A DNA stretch of 64,000 nucleotides from an uncultured Flavobacteriales bacterium (GTDB lineage: Bacteria > Bacteroidota > Bacteroidia > Flavobacteriales_D > Crocinitomicaceae), in assembly GCA_903939755.1 (NCBI GenBank), contig CAJAII010000056.1, positions 1-64,000 on the forward strand, in the 5' to 3' direction. Under the pieces are notes generated by a model, which saw nothing but the letters and a program-made list of their open reading frames with translations, did not search any database and was not told where the DNA came from. Positions 44,030 through 52,476 of this stretch are shown here, in pieces. Numbering within the stretch: position 1 is the stretch's first letter; each line of letters begins with the position of its first letter. Position numbers and translations under genes: made by a program.

Positions 44030-45477
44030 TAATCCGCTAAAGCATTCAACACGGACTCCATTTTTGAAACCAATTGGGAGGAAGTACAAGAGAAATTATT
44101 TACACAAAAAGAAAAGGCTATTTTTTTTCCAGAAATCGTTTCTACATAACCAGCATATGCCTTAACGTTATTCAATGTGCCACTTTTAGCAATTACTCTC
44201 CCCTCTCCTAGTTGTCCTTTACACAAACTCTTTATTGTTCCTGATACACCCGCAATTGGCAATGTCGCTTTAAAATTTAGATAATTAGTGGAAGTATACA
44301 TGTACTTAAGCAAATTACAAAAATGACTTGCAGAAATGGCATTCGCTCGTGACAATCCACTACCATCATTAATTATCATCGTTTCCAAAGAAATTTTACC
44401 TGCCCAATATTTTTTTAATTCGCCAATACTTGTAATAGTAGATCCATCGCCTTTTTTTGCATAACCAAGGTAATCCAACAATCCTTCAGCAAATAAATTC
44501 ACACTTTTAAGATTCGTCCAATAAGCAATTTCTTTTACACTTTTACCAGAATGGGCAAAAAGCAATTTAAAATTTTTGGAATAATCATTCACTAATTTTG
44601 GTGCTAATAAGCGATAGATTTTTGCCCCATTAGAAACAACAATCCCCTTTTGTTTTAAAACACTCAACCATTCCTTTGCCAATTGATTTTCAGGATCAGG
44701 CATACTGCCTTTCACTTCAAAACCTTTTTTATTAGCGGGAATTTCCCCTGTAGCTTTTCTATTTAAGGAAAACGGTGAGCCAAAGACATTACAATCATCG
44801 CCTTTAGATGATCCAGCAACAACATTACAATTCATCACTAAATTATCCACTTTGGGATATACGCTTGTTAGCTTTGCTTTACTCCCTAATTTTCCCGAGT
44901 CAAAAAATAGTTTAATGGTATTATCATAAAAATTTATGCCCGCATGCGTTGCTCCATAATAATTTCCTAGGTCATTCGAAGCCCATCCCTTAGGTGCACC
45001 ATTATAACCAAATTCAGACCCATCAGCGATAATTGAACCTTCAACACCTTTTATCCCCAAAGAAATTAGCGTATCAGCCCATTGCAATAAGAAATCAAAT
45101 TCATGCCCTGCCGTATTAAAATACTTACTGCCCAATGAAACATCTCCCGCACCTCTGATCCATATATTTCCATGTAATATGCCTTTATCATCTATAGGTC
45201 CATCTGCATAAATCCTAGTAATCGGAGCATAGTTTTCACCCAACACTTCAAAAGCAGTTGAAGTAGAAAACAACTTAGTTAAAGATGCACTTATTAAGGC
45301 ATTGTCCTGCGAATAAGAGGCGACCGTTGATCCTAAATCCAAATCAATCGCTAAAAAAGATATACTTCCAGATTTAACAGCTGGGTCTTGAGCGAAACTA
45401 TTTATCGCATTCTGAGCCTTTTGCCCATTCGAAATAAATATCAAAAATAGAAACAGGAATAAAATGTACCTTTGCAT
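44026..45477 (-). CDS. dacB: D-alanyl-D-alanine carboxypeptidase/endopeptidase (PBP4, family S13)
   Basis: Periplasmic penicillin-binding protein that cleaves D-Ala-D-Ala or cross-links in peptidoglycan. A signal peptide (about 1-20) precedes the SxxK motif SLTK (Ser near 64), SRAN (SxN-type, about 375) and KSGT (KTG box, about 427). The large insert between the first two motifs, typical of family S13, is present. The 483-residue length fits. It converges on ddl with a four-base overlap, pairing synthesis and removal of the same dipeptide. Confidence 0.94.
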   Translation of the reverse strand: MQRYILFLFLFLIFISNGQKAQNAINSFAQDPAVKSGSISFLAIDLDLGSTVASYSQDNALISASLTKLFSTSTAFEVLGENYAPITRIYADGPIDDKGILHGNIWIRGAGDVSLGSKYFNTAGHEFDFLLQWADTLISLGIKGVEGSIIADGSEFGYNGAPKGWASNDLGNYYGATHAGINFYDNTIKLFFDSGKLGSKAKLTSVYPKVDNLVMNCNVVAGSSKGDDCNVFGSPFSLNRKATGEIPANKKGFEVKGSMPDPENQLAKEWLSVLKQKGIVVSNGAKIYRLLAPKLVNDYSKNFKLLFAHSGKSVKEIAYWTNLKSVNLFAEGLLDYLGYAKKGDGSTITSIGELKKYWAGKISLETMIINDGSGLSRANAISASHFCNLLKYMYTSTNYLNFKATLPIAGVSGTIKSLCKGQLGEGRVIAKSGTLNNVKAYAGYVETISGKKIAFSFCVNNFSCTSSQLVSKMESVLNALADY

Positions 45478-45556
45478 TGCTTACTTTTTATGTAAAAATC
45501 GATATTTAAACTGAATTTGACTATCTAATTTTTATATAATAATAAATACAGCGGAT

Positions 45557-45564
45557 TATATTTG
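45557..45564 (+). promoter_or_regulatory. Putative -7 box for the exopolysaccharide operon
   Basis: TATATTTG fits TAnnTTTG and ends two bases before the ATG at 45567. If it is used, the transcript would start at or next to the start codon. Confidence 0.4.
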
Positions 45565-45566
45565 TT

Positions 45567-46757
45567 ATGTCAAAAAACAAAAAGATTAGGGTATTAAGGA
45601 TTATTAATCGCTTTAATATTGGAGGCCCGATATATAATGCGGTGTTATTAACTGCCTTTATGCCCGAAGAATATGAAACACTCCTTATTGGCGGCATGCC
45701 CGAAGAGAATGAAGCTAATTCACTTTATATCGCCGAAAAGTATGGTATAAGTCCAGTATTAATTTCAGAAATGCAACGAGAACCGAATTTCAAAAATGAT
45801 AATAGCGCGTTACAAAAAATAAAGGAAATAATACGTACATTCCAACCTGACATTGTTCATACCCATGCATCGAAAGCAGGGGCATTAGGAAGGAAAGCTG
45901 CATTTGATTGCGGTGTTCCGATTGTAATACACACCTTTCACGGACATGTTTTTCATTCCTATTTCAGTTGGTGGAAAACAAAATTATACCAGCTGATTGA
46001 GCGAAGACTTTCAAAAAAAACGACCGGGATAATTGCGATTTCAGCCATTCAAAAAAATGAGCTTTCCTTAAAATATAAAATTTGCAAGCCCGCGAAAATC
46101 AAAGTGATTCCTTTAGGTTTCGATTTAAGACCTTTTAACGAAAATCGAAACGAAAATCGTCTGCTTACCAGAGCACGATACGAAATCCAGGATACTGAAA
46201 TTGCCGTAGCGATTATTGGGCGATTGGTTGCTGTAAAGAATCATCAGCTATTTATCAATATTATTGAAAATGTTCATCAAAAGACAACTAAAAAGGTGGT
46301 TTATTTTATTGTTGGGGACGGTGAAGAATCCGATAATATCCGGGAATCGATCAAGCCATTAAAAGAAAAAGGCATGGACATAAGGATGACTTCATGGATT
46401 AAGGATATAGCCACATTTAACGCTGGAATGGACATTATTTGTTTAACATCAAAAAATGAAGGCACCCCGGTGAGTTTGATAGAAGCACAAGCAGCTGGAA
46501 TTCCAATTATAAGTACCAATGTAGGTGGGATACAAGATGTAATTTTAGAGAATAAAACCGGGTATTTAGTTCATGCAGATGATATGGAAGGCTACTCAGA
46601 AAAATTAACAGAATTAATCGAAAATGAAAATAAACGTCATTTAATGTCACAAAATGGATGGTCATTCGTAGAAGATAAATTTCAATTTCCAAATTTGATT
46701 AAAAACATGGATGAATACTACAAATCACTCCTTAAAGAGATGAAAATATGGCCTTAA
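45567..46757 (+). CDS. Family 4 glycosyltransferase
   Basis: A 396-residue GT-B fold enzyme, GT4-like, that should transfer a sugar during polysaccharide assembly. RIINRFNIGGP at the N-terminus, VHTHASKAGALGRKAA near 97-112, HTFHGHVFHSYF and the C-terminal LTSKNEGTPVSLIEAQAAGIPIISTNVGG (split across about 292-320) with the E-x7-E nucleotide-sugar motif are visible. It is first in a same-strand block with Wza-like and Wzc-like genes; it overlaps the next by ten bases. The donor sugar is not predictable. Confidence 0.9.
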   Translation: MSKNKKIRVLRIINRFNIGGPIYNAVLLTAFMPEEYETLLIGGMPEENEANSLYIAEKYGISPVLISEMQREPNFKNDNSALQKIKEIIRTFQPDIVHTHASKAGALGRKAAFDCGVPIVIHTFHGHVFHSYFSWWKTKLYQLIERRLSKKTTGIIAISAIQKNELSLKYKICKPAKIKVIPLGFDLRPFNENRNENRLLTRARYEIQDTEIAVAIIGRLVAVKNHQLFINIIENVHQKTTKKVVYFIVGDGEESDNIRESIKPLKEKGMDIRMTSWIKDIATFNAGMDIICLTSKNEGTPVSLIEAQAAGIPIISTNVGGIQDVILENKTGYLVHADDMEGYSEKLTELIENENKRHLMSQNGWSFVEDKFQFPNLIKNMDEYYKSLLKEMKIWP

Positions 46758-47533
46758 ATAATAAGTTAAAATCAGTCGGAATTTTCGGTTTATTTGTCTT
46801 TCTCTTATCCTCTTGTGCAAGAATAAATACAAATGAAATGTTCCATATTTCAAAGGACAGTAATTTCACATATGATTCTATTCCCCATGGCCCTTTAGAC
46901 GAGCATAAAATAAGCGCTGGAGATCGATTCAGCTTTATGTTTTCAACGAATAATGGCGAAAAAATAATATTTGGTTCATCGGGACTCTCCAACCCAACAA
47001 ATACCAACCAATCAAATAACATCACAACTACACATGATTATTTAGTGCAGCAAGACGGAAGCGTTGAACTACCTCTGATTGGCATACTTCAAGTTTCAGG
47101 AATGACTACAAGAGCATTAGAAGAGAAACTCGAGGTGCTACTTTCAAAAGACTATTTACAACCTTTTGTGCAAATAAAAGTCACTAACCAACGAGTTATT
47201 ATATTTCCAGGTAAAAATAGTGCACAAGTAGTTAATCTACAAAACACGAATACTTCTTTATTAGAAGTCATCGCATTAGCAAATGGCATTCGCGAAGATG
47301 GATTTGCAAATTCAATTATATTAATGCGTAAAACACAAAACAAAAGAGCTGTTTACCAGATAGATCTGTCTACCATTGAAGGATTAAAGCAAGGAGAAAT
47401 GCTTGTTCAAAGTAATGACTACATTTACATCAACTCCAAGAAAAGAATTGCCAGAGAAATATTAAAAGAGGTAGCACCATGGTTGAGTATTTTTTCAAGC
47501 TCTTTAGCCATCTATGCACTTGTTACTAAATAG
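46748..47533 (+). CDS. Polysaccharide export lipoprotein (Wza-like)
   Basis: A 261-residue outer-membrane lipoprotein with lipobox LSSC (Cys near 19). The Poly_export domain begins at HKISAGDRFSF near residue 54, continues through LVQQDGSVELPLIGILQVSGMT near 98-119 and has a SLBB-like region. A hydrophobic helix lies near the C-terminus (about 237-258), as in the outer-membrane-spanning helix of Wza relatives. It starts inside the end of the glycosyltransferase gene and is followed after 11 bases by the co-polymerase gene. Confidence 0.9.
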   Translation: MALNNKLKSVGIFGLFVFLLSSCARINTNEMFHISKDSNFTYDSIPHGPLDEHKISAGDRFSFMFSTNNGEKIIFGSSGLSNPTNTNQSNNITTTHDYLVQQDGSVELPLIGILQVSGMTTRALEEKLEVLLSKDYLQPFVQIKVTNQRVIIFPGKNSAQVVNLQNTNTSLLEVIALANGIREDGFANSIILMRKTQNKRAVYQIDLSTIEGLKQGEMLVQSNDYIYINSKKRIAREILKEVAPWLSIFSSSLAIYALVTK

Positions 47534-47544
47534 ACATTAAAAAA

Positions 47545-49941
47545 ATGGGATCAATAATACTTAATAAGGAATTTAACCCTATCATTTTTAAAAATGTACT
47601 AAGGAAACATTGGTATAAGCCCCTAATTTTATTGTTTATAGGATTAATCACATCATACATTTACTTAAGATATACGAAGCAGACTTTTGAATCTTCTTCT
47701 ACTATTCAAGTGGTTGAAGAAGATAGGGTAAAAGATGTTTTAGGCGAGCAGGGCATTTCACAACAATCAACAGATATTTCGAAAGAAGTAGAATTATTGC
47801 GTTCAGATGTACTGTTTAGTCAAATGCTAAAGAAATTAAATTTAAACATTAGTATTTTTTCAGAAGGACAATTACTAACACAAGATCTTTATGGCTTCTC
47901 CCCTTTTACAATAATTGCCTACGAATTGAAAGATTCATCATTATGCGGGTCAAAAATTAATTTAAGTATCGATAATAAAAAACTGAAATTAAGTTACCAA
48001 CTACAGGGCAAGAAGTATGATGTTTTTGGAGATTTCAATCAAAAAATCAACAATAAACATTTTGAAATTGTAATACGAACAACCGATTTTACTGGGGCGA
48101 AAGAAGCCATTGAGAATAATAAGATACATTTCAACTTTAACAATCAAAGCGCCCTGCTCAATCAGATGAAAAGCGGTCTGACAATTAACCCTTTAGATCC
48201 CAATGCAAAAACAATACAAATTTCCTATGCGCACAACAACCCTAAGATTTGCCTAAATGTTGTTCAAAATTTAATGGATGTCTACCTCAACTATGACAAA
48301 AGGAATAAACAATCAAAAACCGACCTAACAATCAATTTTATTGATCAACAATTGGATTCACTTTCTCGCATTTTAAAAAATTCAAAAGACAGTTTAAGTG
48401 ATTTTCAACGAAACGAGCGATTGCCAAATGTTGAAAATGTAGAAGCCCAATTATCTAACAACATTAATGAATTAACTAATCGATTGCTTGAAATAAATGA
48501 GGAAATTTCAACCTTAGCAATGGTAAATAATAAAATAAGCGTCGACCCAAATCGCTTAGAAATATATCGGCTTATCCCAGAGATGGTGGGTAAAAAGAGT
48601 TTTGAAGGGACGATTCTAAGGCAAATAGAAGACTTAAATAAATTGCTTGAAACCCAGGAAGACTTATTACGAGATGTAACGCAAGAGAACAAACAAAATA
48701 AAGTAATAAACGAACGAATATCAAATCGAACTATCTCCATTAAAAAAAGTCTAAAAATCATCGATGACCGTCTAAAAAATGACAGGGCAATGGTGCAAGC
48801 CAAAATCAATGAAATTGAAGGTAAATACTATGGTTTACCAGAAAAGAAAATGGAATTTGATCGATTAAAATACATGGAAGAATTAAATAACAGGTATTTT
48901 TCTTTATTCACCGAGAAAAAAATTGAATATGAGTTGTCCAATGCCGGTTATTCCTCCTCCAATAGAATATTAAATGAAGCAACATTGCCAATTGTTGCAT
49001 TATACCCTAAGTCAAATTTTATCTACTTCTTTTGTTGTTTGATTGGATTTCTAACAGGATTAGGATTTATATTCTTTAAATATTTAAGTTATAATGACAT
49101 TACAAGTGTTCAAGATCTTCAAACATTACTCCCAGCTCAAGCCAACATACTTGGTTCAGTTCCTATTTATCGTAAAAAGTTAAAGTATTCAGAAATTGTT
49201 GTGAATGAATCTTCCAAATCGAGATTAGCAGAAGCAATAAGAAATATTAGGGCAAATATGAGCTTCATTAATAAAGATTCCAAAGTCATAGCTGTTTCAT
49301 CATCTATCTCAGGAGAAGGTAAAACATTTGTTATCCTTAACCTTGCGGGACTAATTGCTGCAAGTGGAAAAAAGACGCTTGTCATCGATTTAGACTTGCG
49401 TAAACCAAAGGTTCATCATGGATTCAGAGCAAAAAATGATAATGGAATGAGTAATTATATTTCTGGTTTAGCAAGCTTTGAAGAAGTAATTAACCATTCA
49501 TCCATAACTAATTTAGATTTTATTACAGCAGGTTTAATACCACCTAATCCATCTGAATTGATTCAAAGTGAAAGTTTTCAAGTAATTCTGTCTAGTTTGA
49601 AAGAAAAATACGACGTTATACTTATCGACAATCCTCCAGTTGGTATAGTGTCGGATGGAATTCATATTTTGGCACAAGCAGATATTCCCATTTATGTATT
49701 TAAAGCAAATTATTCAAAACGAATATTTGCCGAGCGCGTTGACGAATTATTTAAGGTACAAAAACTAAAAAGCCTCAACATAATTTTAAACGGAGTTGAA
49801 TCGCACCACTCCATCTATGGCTATGGGTACCAATATGGATACCAATATGGATATTCAAATTCAGGTTATTACTCCGATGATAAAAGTGAGTTTTTTCTTT
49901 ACAAATGGATCAAAAAAATGAAAGATAAATGGAAAAGATAA
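47545..49941 (+). CDS. Polysaccharide co-polymerase/BY-kinase (Wzc-like)
   Basis: A 798-residue inner-membrane tyrosine kinase that controls polymer length and export. A Wzz domain with first membrane helix (about 28-46) is followed by a long periplasmic coiled coil (about 240-450), a second helix (about 490-510), and a cytoplasmic kinase domain: SISGEGKTF Walker A near 588-596, VIDLDLRKP A' motif near 613-621 and VILIDNPPVG Walker B. The C-terminus has a tyrosine cluster (YGYGYQYGYQYGYSNSGYY) encoded by a tandem 12-bp repeat near 49817-49855, the usual autophosphorylation tail. It overlaps rmlC by 13 bases. Confidence 0.93.
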   Translation: MGSIILNKEFNPIIFKNVLRKHWYKPLILLFIGLITSYIYLRYTKQTFESSSTIQVVEEDRVKDVLGEQGISQQSTDISKEVELLRSDVLFSQMLKKLNLNISIFSEGQLLTQDLYGFSPFTIIAYELKDSSLCGSKINLSIDNKKLKLSYQLQGKKYDVFGDFNQKINNKHFEIVIRTTDFTGAKEAIENNKIHFNFNNQSALLNQMKSGLTINPLDPNAKTIQISYAHNNPKICLNVVQNLMDVYLNYDKRNKQSKTDLTINFIDQQLDSLSRILKNSKDSLSDFQRNERLPNVENVEAQLSNNINELTNRLLEINEEISTLAMVNNKISVDPNRLEIYRLIPEMVGKKSFEGTILRQIEDLNKLLETQEDLLRDVTQENKQNKVINERISNRTISIKKSLKIIDDRLKNDRAMVQAKINEIEGKYYGLPEKKMEFDRLKYMEELNNRYFSLFTEKKIEYELSNAGYSSSNRILNEATLPIVALYPKSNFIYFFCCLIGFLTGLGFIFFKYLSYNDITSVQDLQTLLPAQANILGSVPIYRKKLKYSEIVVNESSKSRLAEAIRNIRANMSFINKDSKVIAVSSSISGEGKTFVILNLAGLIAASGKKTLVIDLDLRKPKVHHGFRAKNDNGMSNYISGLASFEEVINHSSITNLDFITAGLIPPNPSELIQSESFQVILSSLKEKYDVILIDNPPVGIVSDGIHILAQADIPIYVFKANYSKRIFAERVDELFKVQKLKSLNIILNGVESHHSIYGYGYQYGYQYGYSNSGYYSDDKSEFFLYKWIKKMKDKWKR

Positions 49942-50471
49942 CCGTCGGAATAGAAGGACTATTGCTACTTAATCCAACAGTATACAAGGACGAGCGAGGG
50001 GAATTTTTTGAAACTTATAATTATGATAAATATAACTCCCTGCTTCCTAATGTGAAGTTTGTTCAAGACAATTTATCTAAATCGCATAAAAATGTTTTAC
50101 GTGGGCTTCATTTTCAACTTCCTCCATTTGAGCAAGGAAAATTAGTTCAAGTGATTAAAGGCCGTGCCTTAGACGTAGCGGTTGACCTTAGAAAAAACAG
50201 CAAAACCTACGGACAATATTTCAGTGTAGAACTTAGCGAGAATAACAAAATTCAATTTTGGATTCCCCCTGGATTTGCACATGGATTTTTATCGCTGGAA
50301 GACGATACCCTATTTGCTTACAAATGCACCAACAATTATTCTCCCGCGCATGAAAAAACAATTCTATGGAATGATCCTCAATTAGCCATAGATTGGAAAG
50401 AAACGCAGCCAATTGTTTCGTTAAAAGACACGCAAGGAATCCTATTTACTGAATTTAATAGTCCTTTTTAA
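49929..50471 (+). CDS. rmlC: dTDP-4-dehydrorhamnose 3,5-epimerase
   Basis: Cupin epimerase in dTDP-L-rhamnose synthesis, supplying rhamnose-type sugars for surface glycans. RGLHFQLPPFEQGKLVQV (about 58-75) contains the catalytic His region, and WIPPGFAHGFLSLED near 115-130 is the second signature. Length 180 is normal. The other rhamnose genes rmlA, rmlB and rmlD are absent from the window. It overlaps the Wzc-like gene. Confidence 0.93.
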   Translation: MEKITVGIEGLLLLNPTVYKDERGEFFETYNYDKYNSLLPNVKFVQDNLSKSHKNVLRGLHFQLPPFEQGKLVQVIKGRALDVAVDLRKNSKTYGQYFSVELSENNKIQFWIPPGFAHGFLSLEDDTLFAYKCTNNYSPAHEKTILWNDPQLAIDWKETQPIVSLKDTQGILFTEFNSPF

Positions 50472-50474
50472 TTC

Positions 50475-51548
50475 ATGGAAAATCCAATCGACTATATTTT
50501 ATTTTTTTTACTAGGTGTATTTTGTTGCCTAATTATTAATAGACTGCTATTAAGTTTTTCGGAATCATTAGGAATTAGAATAAAGAATGACATTACCGTA
50601 AGATGGAGCAATAGCTCCAAACCATCTTTAGGAGGTATTAGTATTTTTATTGGATTTTTAGGTGCATTAATTCTTTACATGATCATAACACCCAAAATAA
50701 ATTTATTTAGCCAAAAGGAATTTGTCTATTTATTTATCGCAGCATCTTTAGGTTTTTTAATGGGCTTAGCAGACGATGCCTATAATACCAAACCACTTCT
50801 TAAATTAATGATTCAAATTATCTGTGGCTTGCTAATTTCATTCGGAGGGACGTATATAAATATTACAGATGTATTATCCATTAATATTCTTTTCACAACA
50901 CTTTGGGTAGTACTAATTATGAACTCCTTAAACATGCTCGATAACATGGATGGGATAACGAGTATTGTATGCCTGTTTATTTTTACAACCTGCTTATTAG
51001 CAAATTTTGCATTTAAAATCGATAGCCACGGAGCATTGAATTTTATATTAATTACAATTATAGGCTCTCTTGTCGGTTTTTTGATTTTTAATTTTCCACC
51101 TGCAAAAATGTTTATGGGTGACTCAGGGAGTCAGTTTTTAGGCTTGATGAGCGCTTTCTTTTCAATCAAATATATTTGGGGAATTTCTAATGTAGTTAGT
51201 GGAATTTCATTTGGGGAAATAACTTTAGCCGTGTTAATTTGTTTTACGGCACCTTGTATCGATACATTTACAGTCGTTTTGAACCGAATTAGAGATAAAA
51301 AATCACCGTTTATTGGAGGAAAAGATCATACAACCCATCATTTAGTATATGCTGGTTTTTCGGAAAAGAAAGTGTTTTTTATTTTTCTACTGATTGGGTT
51401 AACCGCTAGCTTACTTTCCCTTTTACTACTTACAACCGATCAAGCAACTAGATGTTGGATAGCAGTTCTTGTGTCTAGTTGGTTTGTTTTGATCTTTTAT
51501 TTCCTTTACCGGAATACGATAAAATTTAATCAAAAAAACTCCATTTAA
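50475..51548 (+). CDS. MraY/WecA-family glycosyl-1-phosphate transferase
   Basis: A 357-residue membrane enzyme with about ten helices that should transfer a sugar-1-phosphate to undecaprenyl phosphate, priming glycan synthesis. SKPSLGGISIF near 47-57, LADDAYNTKPLLKL near 97-110, NMLDNMDGITS near 154-164, MFMGDSGSQFLG near 212-223 and a His-rich loop GGKDHTTHHLVY near 278-289 match WecA/TagO-type enzymes. MraY itself is unlikely because the surrounding genes are for exopolysaccharide. It is the last gene of that block. Confidence 0.88.
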   Translation: MENPIDYILFFLLGVFCCLIINRLLLSFSESLGIRIKNDITVRWSNSSKPSLGGISIFIGFLGALILYMIITPKINLFSQKEFVYLFIAASLGFLMGLADDAYNTKPLLKLMIQIICGLLISFGGTYINITDVLSINILFTTLWVVLIMNSLNMLDNMDGITSIVCLFIFTTCLLANFAFKIDSHGALNFILITIIGSLVGFLIFNFPPAKMFMGDSGSQFLGLMSAFFSIKYIWGISNVVSGISFGEITLAVLICFTAPCIDTFTVVLNRIRDKKSPFIGGKDHTTHHLVYAGFSEKKVFFIFLLIGLTASLLSLLLLTTDQATRCWIAVLVSSWFVLIFYFLYRNTIKFNQKNSI

Positions 51549-51564
51549 ATTCCAACTATCTACC

Positions 51565-52476
51565 ATGAAAATTTGGTGCGTCCTTCTTCTATTTCTTATT
51601 GCAATTAGCTGCAAAGAGCAAAAGAATAAAGTTAATACCCGTAATTCAAACAGTGAATTTAACCAGCTACCTCCTATTCCGTCATCAATGGAACTTTTTG
51701 GAGAGAAAATAGATCTTAGGGATGAAGATATTAGGGAGCGTTTAGACAATGAGTTAATTGTAAATTCATACCTTCATAGCTCCACTAGCTTGATCATAAA
51801 AAGAGCCAATAGGCATTTTCCAGAAATAGACCAACTCTTAAAAGCACAACAAATTCCAAGTGATTTTAAATACCTATGCGTTATTGAAAGTAATTTAACA
51901 CAAGCCATCAGTCCTGCAGGAGCGAGAGGATTTTGGCAATTTATGCCCGAAACCGCGAAAGAATATAATTTACAACTAAACACAGAAATAGATGAGCGAC
52001 TCAACATACAAAAAAGTACACTTGCAGCTTGTACTTATTTAAAAAAATCGCATGCTGAATTTAAGAACTGGATATTAGCAGCCGCCTCTTACAATAGAGG
52101 AATGGGAGGTGTTCGTTCAGATATGAAATCACAATACACCAATAATTATTTTGACACTGAAATGAACAATGAAACCGGTCGCTATGTTTTTAGAATTATG
52201 GCTATGAAGTTAATCTTAGAAAATCCAAAAGCATATGGTTTTAATATTAAATCCACGGATTTATACCCAATAAGAAGCACACAAAAAGTTAACATTGATG
52301 CGCCAATACCTGATCTGGCACTATGGGCAAAGAACCAGCATGTGAATTTAAAAATTGTTAGAAAATTAAATCCATGGTTACTCGCTAATTCCCTAACGAT
52401 AAAACCAATAAACTATGTCATCACCCTTCCAAAACGGTCCTATAATTTAAAAAATTACGTCGATTACAAACAATGA
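51565..52476 (+). CDS. Membrane-bound lytic transglycosylase (SLT domain)
   Basis: A 303-residue lipoprotein with lipobox near residue 16 (AISC). The SLT domain (about 90-220) includes LCVIESNLTQAISPAGARGFWQF, with the catalytic Glu near 112, and AAASYNRGMGG near 170-180. It cleaves peptidoglycan glycan strands to anhydromuramic ends. The C-terminal part has one weak LysM-like segment or none. The gene starts 17 bases after the WecA-like gene and overlaps uvrA as ATGA. Confidence 0.9.
   Translation: MKIWCVLLLFLIAISCKEQKNKVNTRNSNSEFNQLPPIPSSMELFGEKIDLRDEDIRERLDNELIVNSYLHSSTSLIIKRANRHFPEIDQLLKAQQIPSDFKYLCVIESNLTQAISPAGARGFWQFMPETAKEYNLQLNTEIDERLNIQKSTLAACTYLKKSHAEFKNWILAAASYNRGMGGVRSDMKSQYTNNYFDTEMNNETGRYVFRIMAMKLILENPKAYGFNIKSTDLYPIRSTQKVNIDAPIPDLALWAKNQHVNLKIVRKLNPWLLANSLTIKPINYVITLPKRSYNLKNYVDYKQ

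Noticed and set aside
48405-48809. 134-codon frame antisense to the Wzc-like gene
   Set aside because: It is a shadow of the coiled-coil part of a clear co-polymerase gene.
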